A stretch of 41,951 bases of DNA from Chromatiales bacterium (lineage in GTDB: Bacteria > Pseudomonadota > Gammaproteobacteria > Steroidobacterales > Woeseiaceae): positions 1 through 41,951 of the forward strand of contig JAIBDF010000009.1 of assembly GCA_024679535.1 (NCBI GenBank), written 5' to 3'. The notes below the pieces were generated by a model that had not been told where the DNA came from, ran no database searches, and saw only the letters and a program-made list of their open reading frames with translations. Shown piece after piece: positions 8,652 to 16,310 of this stretch (within the stretch, counting starts at the first letter, position 1; every line of letters starts with the position of its first letter). The translations under genes were made by a program, and so were the position numbers.

Positions 8652-9542
8652 ATGAGCAACGAGAGCGATTCCGAGTCCATTTATCGCGCGCCGGAAAGCG
8701 ACACGGCGTTTGCTCCGCAAGGCGATCTTCTTGCCGCCTACGTCGGGCCGAAGAAGGCTGACTATTACGCAAAGAAATTCGAGCACTTCAAAAGCGGTGA
8801 TGGCGCCGTCTCATGGCACTGGCCGGCGTTCTTTATTTCGGCGTATTGGTTGCTGTACCGGAAGATGTGGCTCAACGCGCTCATGTACTGGATCGGCCTG
8901 CCGATCATCTTGACGCTTATTAGTATAATCATTGCTGCAGTCGCGGGCGACGCAGCATCAAACCTGTTCTACTACGTATCGTATGTCTTGATAACATTCC
9001 TGCTCGTGCCCATGTTTGCCAACTGGCTCTACTATCGACACGCGCAAAAGAAAGCGGACAAGGTCGCGTCGATCATCTCATCGGCTGAGCAGCAGTCCGC
9101 CGAGTTGTCGAGAATCGGCGGCACCAGCAATATCGTGCTGATCCTGGTGCCAATCATCCTGATATTCGTCCTGGGCGTAATCGCTGCTATAGCGCTTCCT
9201 GCTTACAACGACTACACCATCCGCGCACAGATCTCGGAAGGGCTGAATCTCTCTGGCGGAGCCAAAGCGGCTGTCATGGAATACTACATGGATAACGACA
9301 GGTTCCCGAGTGATAACGAAACCGCAGGCCTGAACCCGGACAATCGAATTAGTGGCCACTACGTGACAAGCGTAAGCGTGCAGAACGGCACGATCGTTGT
9401 GACCTACGGCAACCAGGCACACAGCGTGATCCTCGATAAAACTCTTGTTCTGGAACCCGACGTCGGCTCAACCGGCATGGTTCATTGGGACTGCTACAGC
9501 CCGACGATAGCAGCGAAACACTTGCCTGCTGCGTGCCGCTAG
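8652..9542 (+). CDS. DUF2628 protein fused to a type IV pilin-like C-terminal region
   Basis: The start is placed at the ATG at 8652 because GGAG lies six bases upstream; an in-frame ATG at 8556 would add 32 unlikely residues. The product has 296 residues. Residues about 34-135 look like DUF2628: an aromatic segment WHWPAFFISAYWLLYRKMW followed by two or three helices. A further hydrophobic helix near 160-182 runs into AAIALPAYNDYTIRAQ, the hallmark of the PilA N-terminal helix, then a pilin-like globular part with two cysteines near the C-terminus (WDCYSP and PAACR), as in the pilin disulfide loop. The G/FTLIE prepilin processing site is absent, so it is probably not assembled as a conventional pilin. 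The role is unknown. Confidence 0.82.
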   Translation: MSNESDSESIYRAPESDTAFAPQGDLLAAYVGPKKADYYAKKFEHFKSGDGAVSWHWPAFFISAYWLLYRKMWLNALMYWIGLPIILTLISIIIAAVAGDAASNLFYYVSYVLITFLLVPMFANWLYYRHAQKKADKVASIISSAEQQSAELSRIGGTSNIVLILVPIILIFVLGVIAAIALPAYNDYTIRAQISEGLNLSGGAKAAVMEYYMDNDRFPSDNETAGLNPDNRISGHYVTSVSVQNGTIVVTYGNQAHSVILDKTLVLEPDVGSTGMVHWDCYSPTIAAKHLPAACR

Positions 9543-9555
9543 CCTGGCGAGACAA

Positions 9556-11385
9556 ATGAATCGAACAGGTCGCATCCTGCTTGTTGCCCTGACCGTGCTG
9601 GTGCTATCCAGCTGGCTGGCTGCACGAATTCAGACCGATGGTGGTGCCATCCAGCTGCAGTCGATTAAGCTCCCCGCACAGAATGGGCAGTGGGTTGTTG
9701 CCGACCTTTTCAGGCCGCGCTCGGCTACTGCTGACAACCCGGCACCATTCATCGTGGTTATTCCAGGCTTTCAGCGCTCCAAGGAAGCGCTGTCCAATGT
9801 CGCTATCGAGCTCGCGCGTCGCGGCTTTGTTACCGCATCGATTGACCCCTATGCCCAGGGATCCTCGAGCGCATCCCTCAGCCGGATGGCGGCCACAACT
9901 GAAGGCTATGGCCTGTTCGCCCTGGTTGACTACGCCGCAAGCAGCGAGAACCTCAACTACATTGATCGTACGAAAATCGGCGCAACCGGCCACTCCGCCG
10001 GCGGTAATGCGGCGATTCGCGGCGCCAACTATTTTGGTCGCGAGGCACTCCGAACGGGACGGCCCAGCAAACTCGATTCGGTTTATGTCTCAGGCTATGT
10101 GCTGACACTCACGGACGAGGTCCTGGAGGATGTTCGCTCAAACGTTGGTGTCGCCTACGCGCTCCACGACGAAGGCGCCTACCGCAATGAACTGGGTCAT
10201 GGAGACATGCGCATCGCACCTGAAGCACTGCGCGCCGTTAACTCGGGGCTGCCGCGCTGGGATTTGGTGAACGAGGTGGAACTCGGCCGCTTGTACGGCG
10301 ACAAGGGATCGCGAACGCTGCGCGTTGTACACAACGAACGCATCCTGCATCCGTTCCAGCCGTACATGGCCGAGGCGATCGCCAACCAGATCGAGTACTT
10401 CGAGCACGTGTTCGATATGGAGACCGGCCTGGACCCTTACGACCAGGTCTGGCAATGGAAAGAATTGCTCGGCGTTGTCGCCCTGATTGCAGCGCTGGTC
10501 TCACTGATCCCTGCGGGCAAGCTGCTCCTGCAAACTCATTGGTTTAATGAGCTTATCCACACCGTACCCGATCCATTACCGAAACCCGCCGGTCGCGGAC
10601 GAGCGATCTTCTGGACGATGTTTGTGCTGGGCGCCCTTATCGCTTGCTTCACCTATATTCCAATGGCGGAACTGTCACAGAAGCTGTTCGTAGCGGCATC
10701 GACCCGGCAGCTGACCTGGTTCTTCCCGCAACGCATGAACAATGCTGTCATGTTGTGGGCGGTACTTAATGGCACGGTTGGTTTCCTGATGTTCTGGCTA
10801 AGCTACCGGTACTTCGGCCGCAAGAACGGCATCACACCGGCACTCTGGGGCGTCGCCGCTTCCGCGCGTGAGCTGGGCAAGACACTGGTCCTCGCCCTGT
10901 TACTTTTTGCGGCGTTCTTTGTGACCTTGTTTACGATCTATTACTTCCTGCACGTCGATTACCGGTTTCTGTTCATGGGCGTTCGACCGTTTCAGCCTGA
11001 GCTGCTGCTCCTGCTGGCGATGTACGTGCCGTTCTTCTTCCTGTTCTTCCTGTCGAATTCATTGCGCATCAACGCCGCAATGCGTTTCGCGGGACAGCCG
11101 GAATGGCGCAGCATGCTGCTGGGCGGCGTCGCGAATTCGCTGGGCCTGATACTGATCGTCGTGATCCAGTACTCGGTCTTCGCCATCACAGGCACTGTCC
11201 ACTGGACGGACGGCTGGCTGTACGTCAACCTGCTCTTCGGCGTGGTGCCAATGATGTTCGTGTTGCCCTACTTCAATCGCCTTTTCTTTCGCGCGACCGG
11301 GAGGATCTACCTGGGGCCGATGCTGACCTGCCTGATCTTCGTGATGATCCTGATCTCAAACACGGTCATCTACCTGCCGCTGTAG
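9556..11385 (+). CDS. Dienelactone-hydrolase-like alpha/beta hydrolase with C-terminal membrane domain
   Basis: A 609-residue protein. An N-terminal signal-anchor (about 6-23) is followed by an alpha/beta-hydrolase domain: strand FIVVIPGF (about 65-72), the segment RRGFVTASIDPYAQGSS and the nucleophile elbow GATGHSAGG with probable catalytic Ser147. A later RVVHNERILHPFQPYM region could hold the catalytic His. From about residue 300 to the end there are roughly eight hydrophobic helices. The hydrolase part should sit in the periplasm if the first helix is an anchor. The substrate is unknown, probably an ester or lipid-like molecule. It starts 13 bases after the DUF2628-pilin gene and may be cotranscribed. 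Confidence 0.85.
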   Translation: MNRTGRILLVALTVLVLSSWLAARIQTDGGAIQLQSIKLPAQNGQWVVADLFRPRSATADNPAPFIVVIPGFQRSKEALSNVAIELARRGFVTASIDPYAQGSSSASLSRMAATTEGYGLFALVDYAASSENLNYIDRTKIGATGHSAGGNAAIRGANYFGREALRTGRPSKLDSVYVSGYVLTLTDEVLEDVRSNVGVAYALHDEGAYRNELGHGDMRIAPEALRAVNSGLPRWDLVNEVELGRLYGDKGSRTLRVVHNERILHPFQPYMAEAIANQIEYFEHVFDMETGLDPYDQVWQWKELLGVVALIAALVSLIPAGKLLLQTHWFNELIHTVPDPLPKPAGRGRAIFWTMFVLGALIACFTYIPMAELSQKLFVAASTRQLTWFFPQRMNNAVMLWAVLNGTVGFLMFWLSYRYFGRKNGITPALWGVAASARELGKTLVLALLLFAAFFVTLFTIYYFLHVDYRFLFMGVRPFQPELLLLLAMYVPFFFLFFLSNSLRINAAMRFAGQPEWRSMLLGGVANSLGLILIVVIQYSVFAITGTVHWTDGWLYVNLLFGVVPMMFVLPYFNRLFFRATGRIYLGPMLTCLIFVMILISNTVIYLPL

Positions 11386-11398
11386 TCAGGTTCGGCGC

Positions 11399-12319
11399 TT
11401 AAAGAATACTGCGCCCGAGGGCGCTCTGGATCAGGGTGACTGCCCGCTCCGCCGAAATGTTGGCGTGATCGAGGAACGGGTTCAGCTCAACCACCTCGAG
11501 TGACAGGATCCGACCGTCTGCCGCGCATTCTTCCAGCAGCAGGTGCGCCTCGCGGAAACTGACGCCTCCTGGCACCGTGGTTCCAGTCCCCGGAATAACA
11601 TCAGGGTCACAGCCGTCGAGATCGAAGCTGACGTGGAAGCCCGCTGTACCATCGTTTACGATCTCCAGCGCCTGCCTGGCTACTTCACTCATTCCCAACT
11701 GGTCTATGTCGCGCATCGTAAATGCCGTTACGCCCGACGCATTAATGAAGTCGCGTTCTTTCTGGTCGATATCCCGAATGCCAACAAGTGCAACGTTCTC
11801 CGGGTACACAGCAGGATGGGCACCGTGAATGCTGGAAAGATCCTTGTCCCCATAGCCCAGCAGATGGGAGAGCGGCATGCCGTGAATATTGCCGCTCGGC
11901 GTCGAGTCAGGGAGGTTCATGTCACCGTGTGCGTCGAACCAGATAAGGCCGAGCTTCTGATCCGATTTGGCCAGATAAGCCGAAACCCCCGATACGGTAC
12001 CCATCGCAATGGAATGATCACCGCCGATAACCAGAGGCCACTCGTGCGCCTCCAGCGCCGCTACCGTATGGCCAGCGAGCTCCTCGCAGACTTCAAGGAT
12101 TTCTGCCTTGAAGCGCGTCTTCGTATCGCTGGTCTTGCGTGTTTCCATCGCAGGCACAGGGACGTCGGTTTCATTGGAGATTTCGTAACCCATCTGCCGA
12201 ATCTGCCTGCCAAGCCCGGCGACGCGGAACGCGGATGGGCCCGCGTCGGTTCCGCGTCGGGATGCACCAAGATCGAGCGGCACATTAATAATATGAATCG
12301 GCTTGGGTATCTGGTTCAT
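11399..12319 (-). CDS. rocF: Arginase
   Basis: Arginase hydrolyses L-arginine to ornithine and urea using a binuclear manganese centre. All signature motifs are present (numbered from an upstream GTG at 12340): GGDHS (106-110), DAHGD (136-140, metal-binding D136, H138, D140) and SFDLDGCDPD (238-247, metal-binding D240 and D242). The family opening VPLDLGASRRGTDAGPSAFR is also complete. I favour the ATG at 12319, which has a G-rich sequence just upstream; the GTG at 12340 overlaps the stop of the preceding gene (GTGA) and would add seven residues. It is the last gene of a minus-strand group with a cupredoxin-like protein and a TPR protein. Agmatinase or formimidoglutamase are less likely given the arginase-type N-terminus. 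Confidence 0.92.
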   Translation of the reverse strand: MNQIPKPIHIINVPLDLGASRRGTDAGPSAFRVAGLGRQIRQMGYEISNETDVPVPAMETRKTSDTKTRFKAEILEVCEELAGHTVAALEAHEWPLVIGGDHSIAMGTVSGVSAYLAKSDQKLGLIWFDAHGDMNLPDSTPSGNIHGMPLSHLLGYGDKDLSSIHGAHPAVYPENVALVGIRDIDQKERDFINASGVTAFTMRDIDQLGMSEVARQALEIVNDGTAGFHVSFDLDGCDPDVIPGTGTTVPGGVSFREAHLLLEECAADGRILSLEVVELNPFLDHANISAERAVTLIQSALGRSIL

Positions 12320-12336
12320 GGAGTCCCCAGTGGGCT

Positions 12337-12744
12337 TCACTCAACGATTATTCTCGGGTCAAGCTCACCACCGTCGGCAAATGCAACATTGTAGTCGTAG
12401 CCCTTGCCACGCTCGGCACCACCGCCGATTGTCACGGCAACAACGCCGGAGGACGAACCTCGAGTCGCGGCCCCTTCAAACGGCGCTCCGGCAAAGAACT
12501 CCACGAGGAAGTCTCGATCGGATCCTGTTAAGACCCACTGCACCTGGTCGCCCATGCAGACGTAGACGTCCTCGGCAGAACCACCTTTATACGTTAATAC
12601 AGGTACGCCATCGTCACCGGCATTAACCTGAATCGTATGATTGCCGCCATGGTCGCACGCATCCTGACTGAATACGTTTGTACTGCCTAGCGTAATGGCG
12701 ATGACTGCCAGTCCTATAACTGTAATTCCCTTCATGATCTTCAT
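12337..12744 (-). CDS. Small secreted cupredoxin-like protein
   Basis: A 135-residue protein with a clear signal peptide (charged MKIMK, hydrophobic core, likely cleavage after NVFS near residue 26). The mature part is beta-rich, and the segment VYVCMGDQVQWVLTGSD resembles the cupredoxin strand 'vkvGdtVtWv'. The usual copper-ligand loop (Cys-x-x-His-x-x-x-Met near the C-terminus) is missing, so copper binding is doubtful. The ribosome-binding site AAGGAG lies six bases before the ATG at 12744. It follows the TPR gene by 14 bases and overlaps the upstream GTG of arginase, suggesting one transcript. Confidence 0.75.
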   Translation of the reverse strand: MKIMKGITVIGLAVIAITLGSTNVFSQDACDHGGNHTIQVNAGDDGVPVLTYKGGSAEDVYVCMGDQVQWVLTGSDRDFLVEFFAGAPFEGAATRGSSSGVVAVTIGGGAERGKGYDYNVAFADGGELDPRIIVE

Positions 12745-12758
12745 AGGTATCTCCTTTG

Positions 12759-14711
12759 TTATTCTGGTTTCTTGCTTCCAAGACGTTTGAATCGCTCCTC
12801 GTCTCGGAGTTTATCGAACGCGGGGTCAAGCGATAGCAGTTCCGGCTGATACTGCAACTCCACGGCGCGCTCAAGTGATGACAGTACCTCGTCAATATTA
12901 CCCAGCTGCATATGTATCAAGGCGGCATTGTAATGTACATACATATCGTTTGGCGCCAGGCTCGCCGCCTGGTCACTCATTGCTGTGGCCTTCTTGTAGT
13001 TACCTACCCGTGAATTGTAGTAGGCAACGTCTGAAATCGCTGCGACGTCACCATCATTGATCGCCAGTTTCTGCTCGCCAAGGCGAATCGCGCGCAAGTA
13101 TGCGGCCTGGGCGGCGCGCTGCATGTCGCTGGAATAGGAATAGGCATCGCCAAGGTTGCCCCACAGCTGGTAGTCATTAGGCGCGAGGTTCGCCGCGTAG
13201 GCATAACGATCGGCCGCCTTGTCGAACTCCCCAAGATAGAAGTACATAGAGCCAGTGTTGGCATACGCACCACGCGTCGGCTTGATGGCCAGCGACTCAT
13301 CCCATGCTTCTGCAGCACGCCTGAATTCTCCGGCCAGGTAATAGGCGGCACCCAGATTGTTCAGCGCACGCGCATCATCGTCAGCTCGGCTGACGAACAT
13401 CTGGTAGAACTCGGCAGCCTCAAGAAAGCGGCTCTGGTTAAAGAGGAAATTGCCCATCGCATTGAAACTCGCCCAGTAACTGACATCGGCCTCAATCGCG
13501 AGGCGCAGATTGGCTTCCGCTTCCTCCACACGCTGCTGGGCGCTGTAGGTCATAGCCATGCCTATGTAAATGTCGGCGATGTTGCTGTTGTCCTTCAGAG
13601 CCTCCTCATATTCGTGAATCGCATTCTCATTCTTACCCGACGCCTGGTACAAGTCACCGAGCGCGAAGTGCATCTCTGCCGAATCCTCGTCGATTTCCAG
13701 TGCTCGCTGACACGCTTGCTCCGCCGCGCCGAAACGAACAGGGTCGTGCGACAGGCGATACCCAGCGAGGTGCTTCTTGCACATTGCTGCATGCGCCTTG
13801 GCAAATCCGGGATCAATGGCCAGCGCCTGACGCAGAAACTCCTCGGCGAGCAACAGGGTCGTCTCGTCCGGTGGCTGACGCAGATAGTCCAGCGCCCGCA
13901 AATAGGAATCGTAGGCGTCGATGTTGCGTGTTCCCAGGTTTTTCAGGCGGCGTTCCGAGGAAACGGGCAGGACAACATGCAACGCGCGCGCGACGCGCCG
14001 GGCGATGTCCTCCTGAATCGTGTAAATGTCGGATAACTGCCGATCGTAGTTTTCAGACCACAGCTCGCCACCGTCACCACCATCGATAAGCCGCGCTGTT
14101 ACAGCAATCTTATTTTGGTAACGCCGAACACTGCCTGTCAAAACGACTTCAGCACCGAGTCTGTTCGCAATAGACGCGACGTCAGTGACGGTCCCCTTGA
14201 GCTGGCTCGTGGTGCTCAATGCGACGACACGAAACTCATTCAGCCGTACGATCAGACTTTGAATTTCCTCAGTCAGACCATCGCTGAAATAATCGGTGTC
14301 GGCATCGTCGCTGGTATTGGTAAATGGCAGCACCGCTATCGAGCGTCGTGATGGTTCCCAGTAATTCTGTGACAGGAAATACAACAAACTGCCGGTGACG
14401 AGCGCCACGACTGCGACGATACCGACATACAGTATGAACGGCATGCGCGGTGCCCCGCCGCTGGTCTTCTCATGCCGTACGATGCCCTGGACCGTAAACT
14501 CATAGCCCCAGGCGAGGATGGCCGCGACGGGAAAACCGACGGCGACAAGCACAATAAGTACCGTCATCGCGTTGTCAGGAAGAGGCAGGCGATCGAAGGT
14601 GACATCCGCAACCTGCAAGAGCATCCAGGACGCAACGGAGTATGCAACGAGCGCGCGGAAGACGCTTCGACTGCGAAGCTCCTCAAATAAATCACTAACG
14701 CGTCGCATCAT
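12759..14711 (-). CDS. TolB-like / TPR membrane protein
   Basis: A 650-residue protein. The N-terminus (LFEELRSRSVFRALVAYSVA) leads into membrane helices near 19-39, 48-72 and 88-112. A TolB-N/adenylate-cyclase-associated domain follows (about 122-245: SIAVLPFTNTSDD, YFSDGLTEEI, LTGSVRRYQNKIAVTARLID), then tetratricopeptide repeats to the end (about 255-640; e.g. ALGDLYQASGKNENAIHEYEEAL). This arrangement is common in gammaproteobacteria, sometimes with an N-terminal DNA-binding, kinase or cyclase domain; none is present here. It probably acts as a membrane-anchored scaffold or sensor. It heads an apparent operon with the cupredoxin-like and arginase genes. A similar protein lies at 29652-31814. 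Confidence 0.88.
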   Translation of the reverse strand: MMRRVSDLFEELRSRSVFRALVAYSVASWMLLQVADVTFDRLPLPDNAMTVLIVLVAVGFPVAAILAWGYEFTVQGIVRHEKTSGGAPRMPFILYVGIVAVVALVTGSLLYFLSQNYWEPSRRSIAVLPFTNTSDDADTDYFSDGLTEEIQSLIVRLNEFRVVALSTTSQLKGTVTDVASIANRLGAEVVLTGSVRRYQNKIAVTARLIDGGDGGELWSENYDRQLSDIYTIQEDIARRVARALHVVLPVSSERRLKNLGTRNIDAYDSYLRALDYLRQPPDETTLLLAEEFLRQALAIDPGFAKAHAAMCKKHLAGYRLSHDPVRFGAAEQACQRALEIDEDSAEMHFALGDLYQASGKNENAIHEYEEALKDNSNIADIYIGMAMTYSAQQRVEEAEANLRLAIEADVSYWASFNAMGNFLFNQSRFLEAAEFYQMFVSRADDDARALNNLGAAYYLAGEFRRAAEAWDESLAIKPTRGAYANTGSMYFYLGEFDKAADRYAYAANLAPNDYQLWGNLGDAYSYSSDMQRAAQAAYLRAIRLGEQKLAINDGDVAAISDVAYYNSRVGNYKKATAMSDQAASLAPNDMYVHYNAALIHMQLGNIDEVLSSLERAVELQYQPELLSLDPAFDKLRDEERFKRLGSKKPE

Positions 14712-14745
14712 TGGCGTTTGCTCCCTCGGTCAGTGATGATGCCCT

Positions 14746-14760
14746 AACCCGATGCGGGTT
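14746..14760. promoter_or_regulatory. Short perfect hairpin in divergent promoter region
   Basis: AACCCG and CGGGTT flank a three-base loop (ATG) in the 95-bp gap between the minus-strand TPR gene and the plus-strand mocA-like gene. Because the genes diverge, it cannot end either transcript; it may be an operator or leader hairpin. The six-base arms make this low confidence. Confidence 0.25.
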
Positions 14761-14806
14761 TCAGTAGTTTTGCACAATTGGTTAATTTTGGATTCAGGAG
14801 GACGCA

Positions 14807-15394
14807 TTGATCGAAAAAACATACATCATCGTCCTAGCCGCAGGCCAGTCAAAACGCTACGGCGAAACAAAACTCCTTGAAGAATACGACGGTCGACCGT
14901 TGCTGCAGCATGCGCTCGCGGCCGGCCAGGAAGCCTGCCCCGGTCGTGTGTGCCTCGTCACAGGTCACGCGTCAGAGAATATTATTAACGCCGCATCCGG
15001 GCTGGCGGACGATGTCGTCCTGAACAGGCGGTATCGGAACGGAATAGGCTCCAGCATCGCCAAAAGTGTCAGTCACCTCCGGGAAGAGGCTTCTGCAGTC
15101 ATTATCATGCTCGCAGATCAGCCCCTCGTTACCGCCGCACATATTGGTCAAATTATTGAGAAATGGGGCAACGATCCCGATGCCATCGTCGCCACTCGAT
15201 ACTCGGGTGTCGATGGCCCACCCGTTCTTTTTGGACAAAGCTATTTCGCTGAATTATGCGAACTTGAGGGCGATGCTGGTGCCAGACACGTGCTGCAGGC
15301 ACACCAGGATGCGGTACGAACAGTGGAATTCGCACCAGCGGCAATCGACATCGATACGCCGGATGATCTTAAGGCGCTGCTCAGTCAGCGCTAA
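14807..15394 (+). CDS. mocA: MocA-type nucleotidyltransferase (molybdenum cofactor cytidylyltransferase-like)
   Basis: A 195-residue protein starting at TTG (14807), supported by AGGAGG at 14796-14801, five bases upstream. The nucleotide-binding motif LAAGQSKRYGETKLL (residues 10-24) is the signature of MobA/MocA-type transferases, and DQPLV marks the metal-binding site region. MocA transfers CMP to molybdopterin to make the cytosine dinucleotide cofactor used by xanthine-dehydrogenase-family enzymes. The neighbour is XdhC, which handles that cofactor. The two genes converge and overlap by 14 bases at their 3' ends. A general NTP-transferase role cannot be excluded. Confidence 0.88.
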   Translation: MIEKTYIIVLAAGQSKRYGETKLLEEYDGRPLLQHALAAGQEACPGRVCLVTGHASENIINAASGLADDVVLNRRYRNGIGSSIAKSVSHLREEASAVIIMLADQPLVTAAHIGQIIEKWGNDPDAIVATRYSGVDGPPVLFGQSYFAELCELEGDAGARHVLQAHQDAVRTVEFAPAAIDIDTPDDLKALLSQR

Positions 15395-16310
15395 GCTCGC
15401 AAAAATACTCTTGTAGTTCAGCCGCAACCTCGAGAGCAATCGCTGCAGGTCCGCGGCCACCGATGCGCTTACCGACCGGGCTACGCAATCGCCCGTGCAG
15501 CGTGTCGCGAGCACCGCCCATCTCATCCAGCAATCGATCACGGCGGTGCGGTGGCCCAAGCAAGCCGATGAACTTTATCGATGAGCCGGCGAGGGTCAGC
15601 AGGTACTGCCGGTCACTGGTGAGGTGATGACTCATTACAATTGCGGCGTCAAACTTATCGAATTCGACCTGATCGCCGATCTCCGCGACCGGAATGCACC
15701 GGCTGTCACAAGCGTGGTTACCTTCCATGCGAGCCACGTACGCCGGCCGGTGATCGGAAACCGTCACCCGCCAACCGAGTGAACGACAGAACTGCACCAG
15801 TGGATCGGCATCCTGGCCGGCCCCCAGCAGCAGCACCGCGTACGGTCGCCGGAGCGAAAAGGTGACTGTCCCCTCCTCATGAAAGGTGACTGTCCCCTCT
15901 TTGGGGCCTGTTGTGAAGCGGGCATCAACGCTCGCAGCGCTCTCGAGTTGGGCCAGCCAGCCCGCGAAAGGCTCGTATCCCGATTCCGGTTGCAGCGGCT
16001 GAATCTGCAGGCGCATCGCGCCTTCACAACCGACACCCAGTCCGAACACATCGTCGTCATCGCGTAGATCGAATTCGACCCAGTCGGTCTGCCCGGACCG
16101 AATCGCAGCTGCAGCACGTTCAGCCAGATCGTTTTCCAGGCAACCACCGGACAACAGTCCATGCACACTGCCGTCCGCGCCAACCAGCATCTGGCTGCCT
16201 GCTTTGCTATAGGTCGACCCACTAGTAGAGAGCACCGTTACCAGAGCAACAGGCAGCTTTTTCCTGACGAAGTCCGAGAACGTCTCGATGAGGTGTTGCG
16301 ACAGTCTCAT
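15381..16310 (-). CDS. xdhC: XdhC family molybdenum-cofactor maturation protein
   Basis: A 309-residue protein. The N-terminal XdhC/CoxI domain is visible (TVLSTSGSTYSKAGSQMLV and GLLSGGCLEN, residues 54-60), and the C-terminal Rossmann domain starts with AVLLLGAGQDADPLV (about 160). The C-terminal signature is PVGKRIGGRGPAAIALEVAAE. XdhC proteins bind molybdenum cofactor, promote its sulfuration and deliver it to xanthine-dehydrogenase-family enzymes. Between the two domains the sequence EGTVTFHEEGTVTF (about 138-151) is a direct repeat created by two 18-base DNA copies; the frame stays open. The gene starts inside the end of the hydroxyacid dehydrogenase gene (four-base overlap). No molybdenum hydroxylase is in the window. 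Confidence 0.9.
   Translation of the reverse strand: MRLSQHLIETFSDFVRKKLPVALVTVLSTSGSTYSKAGSQMLVGADGSVHGLLSGGCLENDLAERAAAAIRSGQTDWVEFDLRDDDDVFGLGVGCEGAMRLQIQPLQPESGYEPFAGWLAQLESAASVDARFTTGPKEGTVTFHEEGTVTFSLRRPYAVLLLGAGQDADPLVQFCRSLGWRVTVSDHRPAYVARMEGNHACDSRCIPVAEIGDQVEFDKFDAAIVMSHHLTSDRQYLLTLAGSSIKFIGLLGPPHRRDRLLDEMGGARDTLHGRLRSPVGKRIGGRGPAAIALEVAAELQEYFCELSAD
15858..15899. repeat. Two direct copies of an 18-base repeat inside xdhC
   Basis: The 18-mer AAAGGTGACTGTCCCCTC occurs at 15858-15875 and 15882-15899, a period of 24 bases (eight codons). On the coding strand each copy gives EGTVTF. The core GGTGACTGTCCCC resembles a short interspersed element that I recall in many proteobacterial genomes, often near REP-type or transposase-associated sequences; that link is from memory and not verified. 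Here it sits in the linker between two protein domains without breaking the frame. Confidence 0.75.

Noticed and set aside
11543-12394. Long plus-strand open frame of 283 codons
   Set aside because: It lies antisense to arginase, whose motifs are complete; the translation has no recognisable domain.
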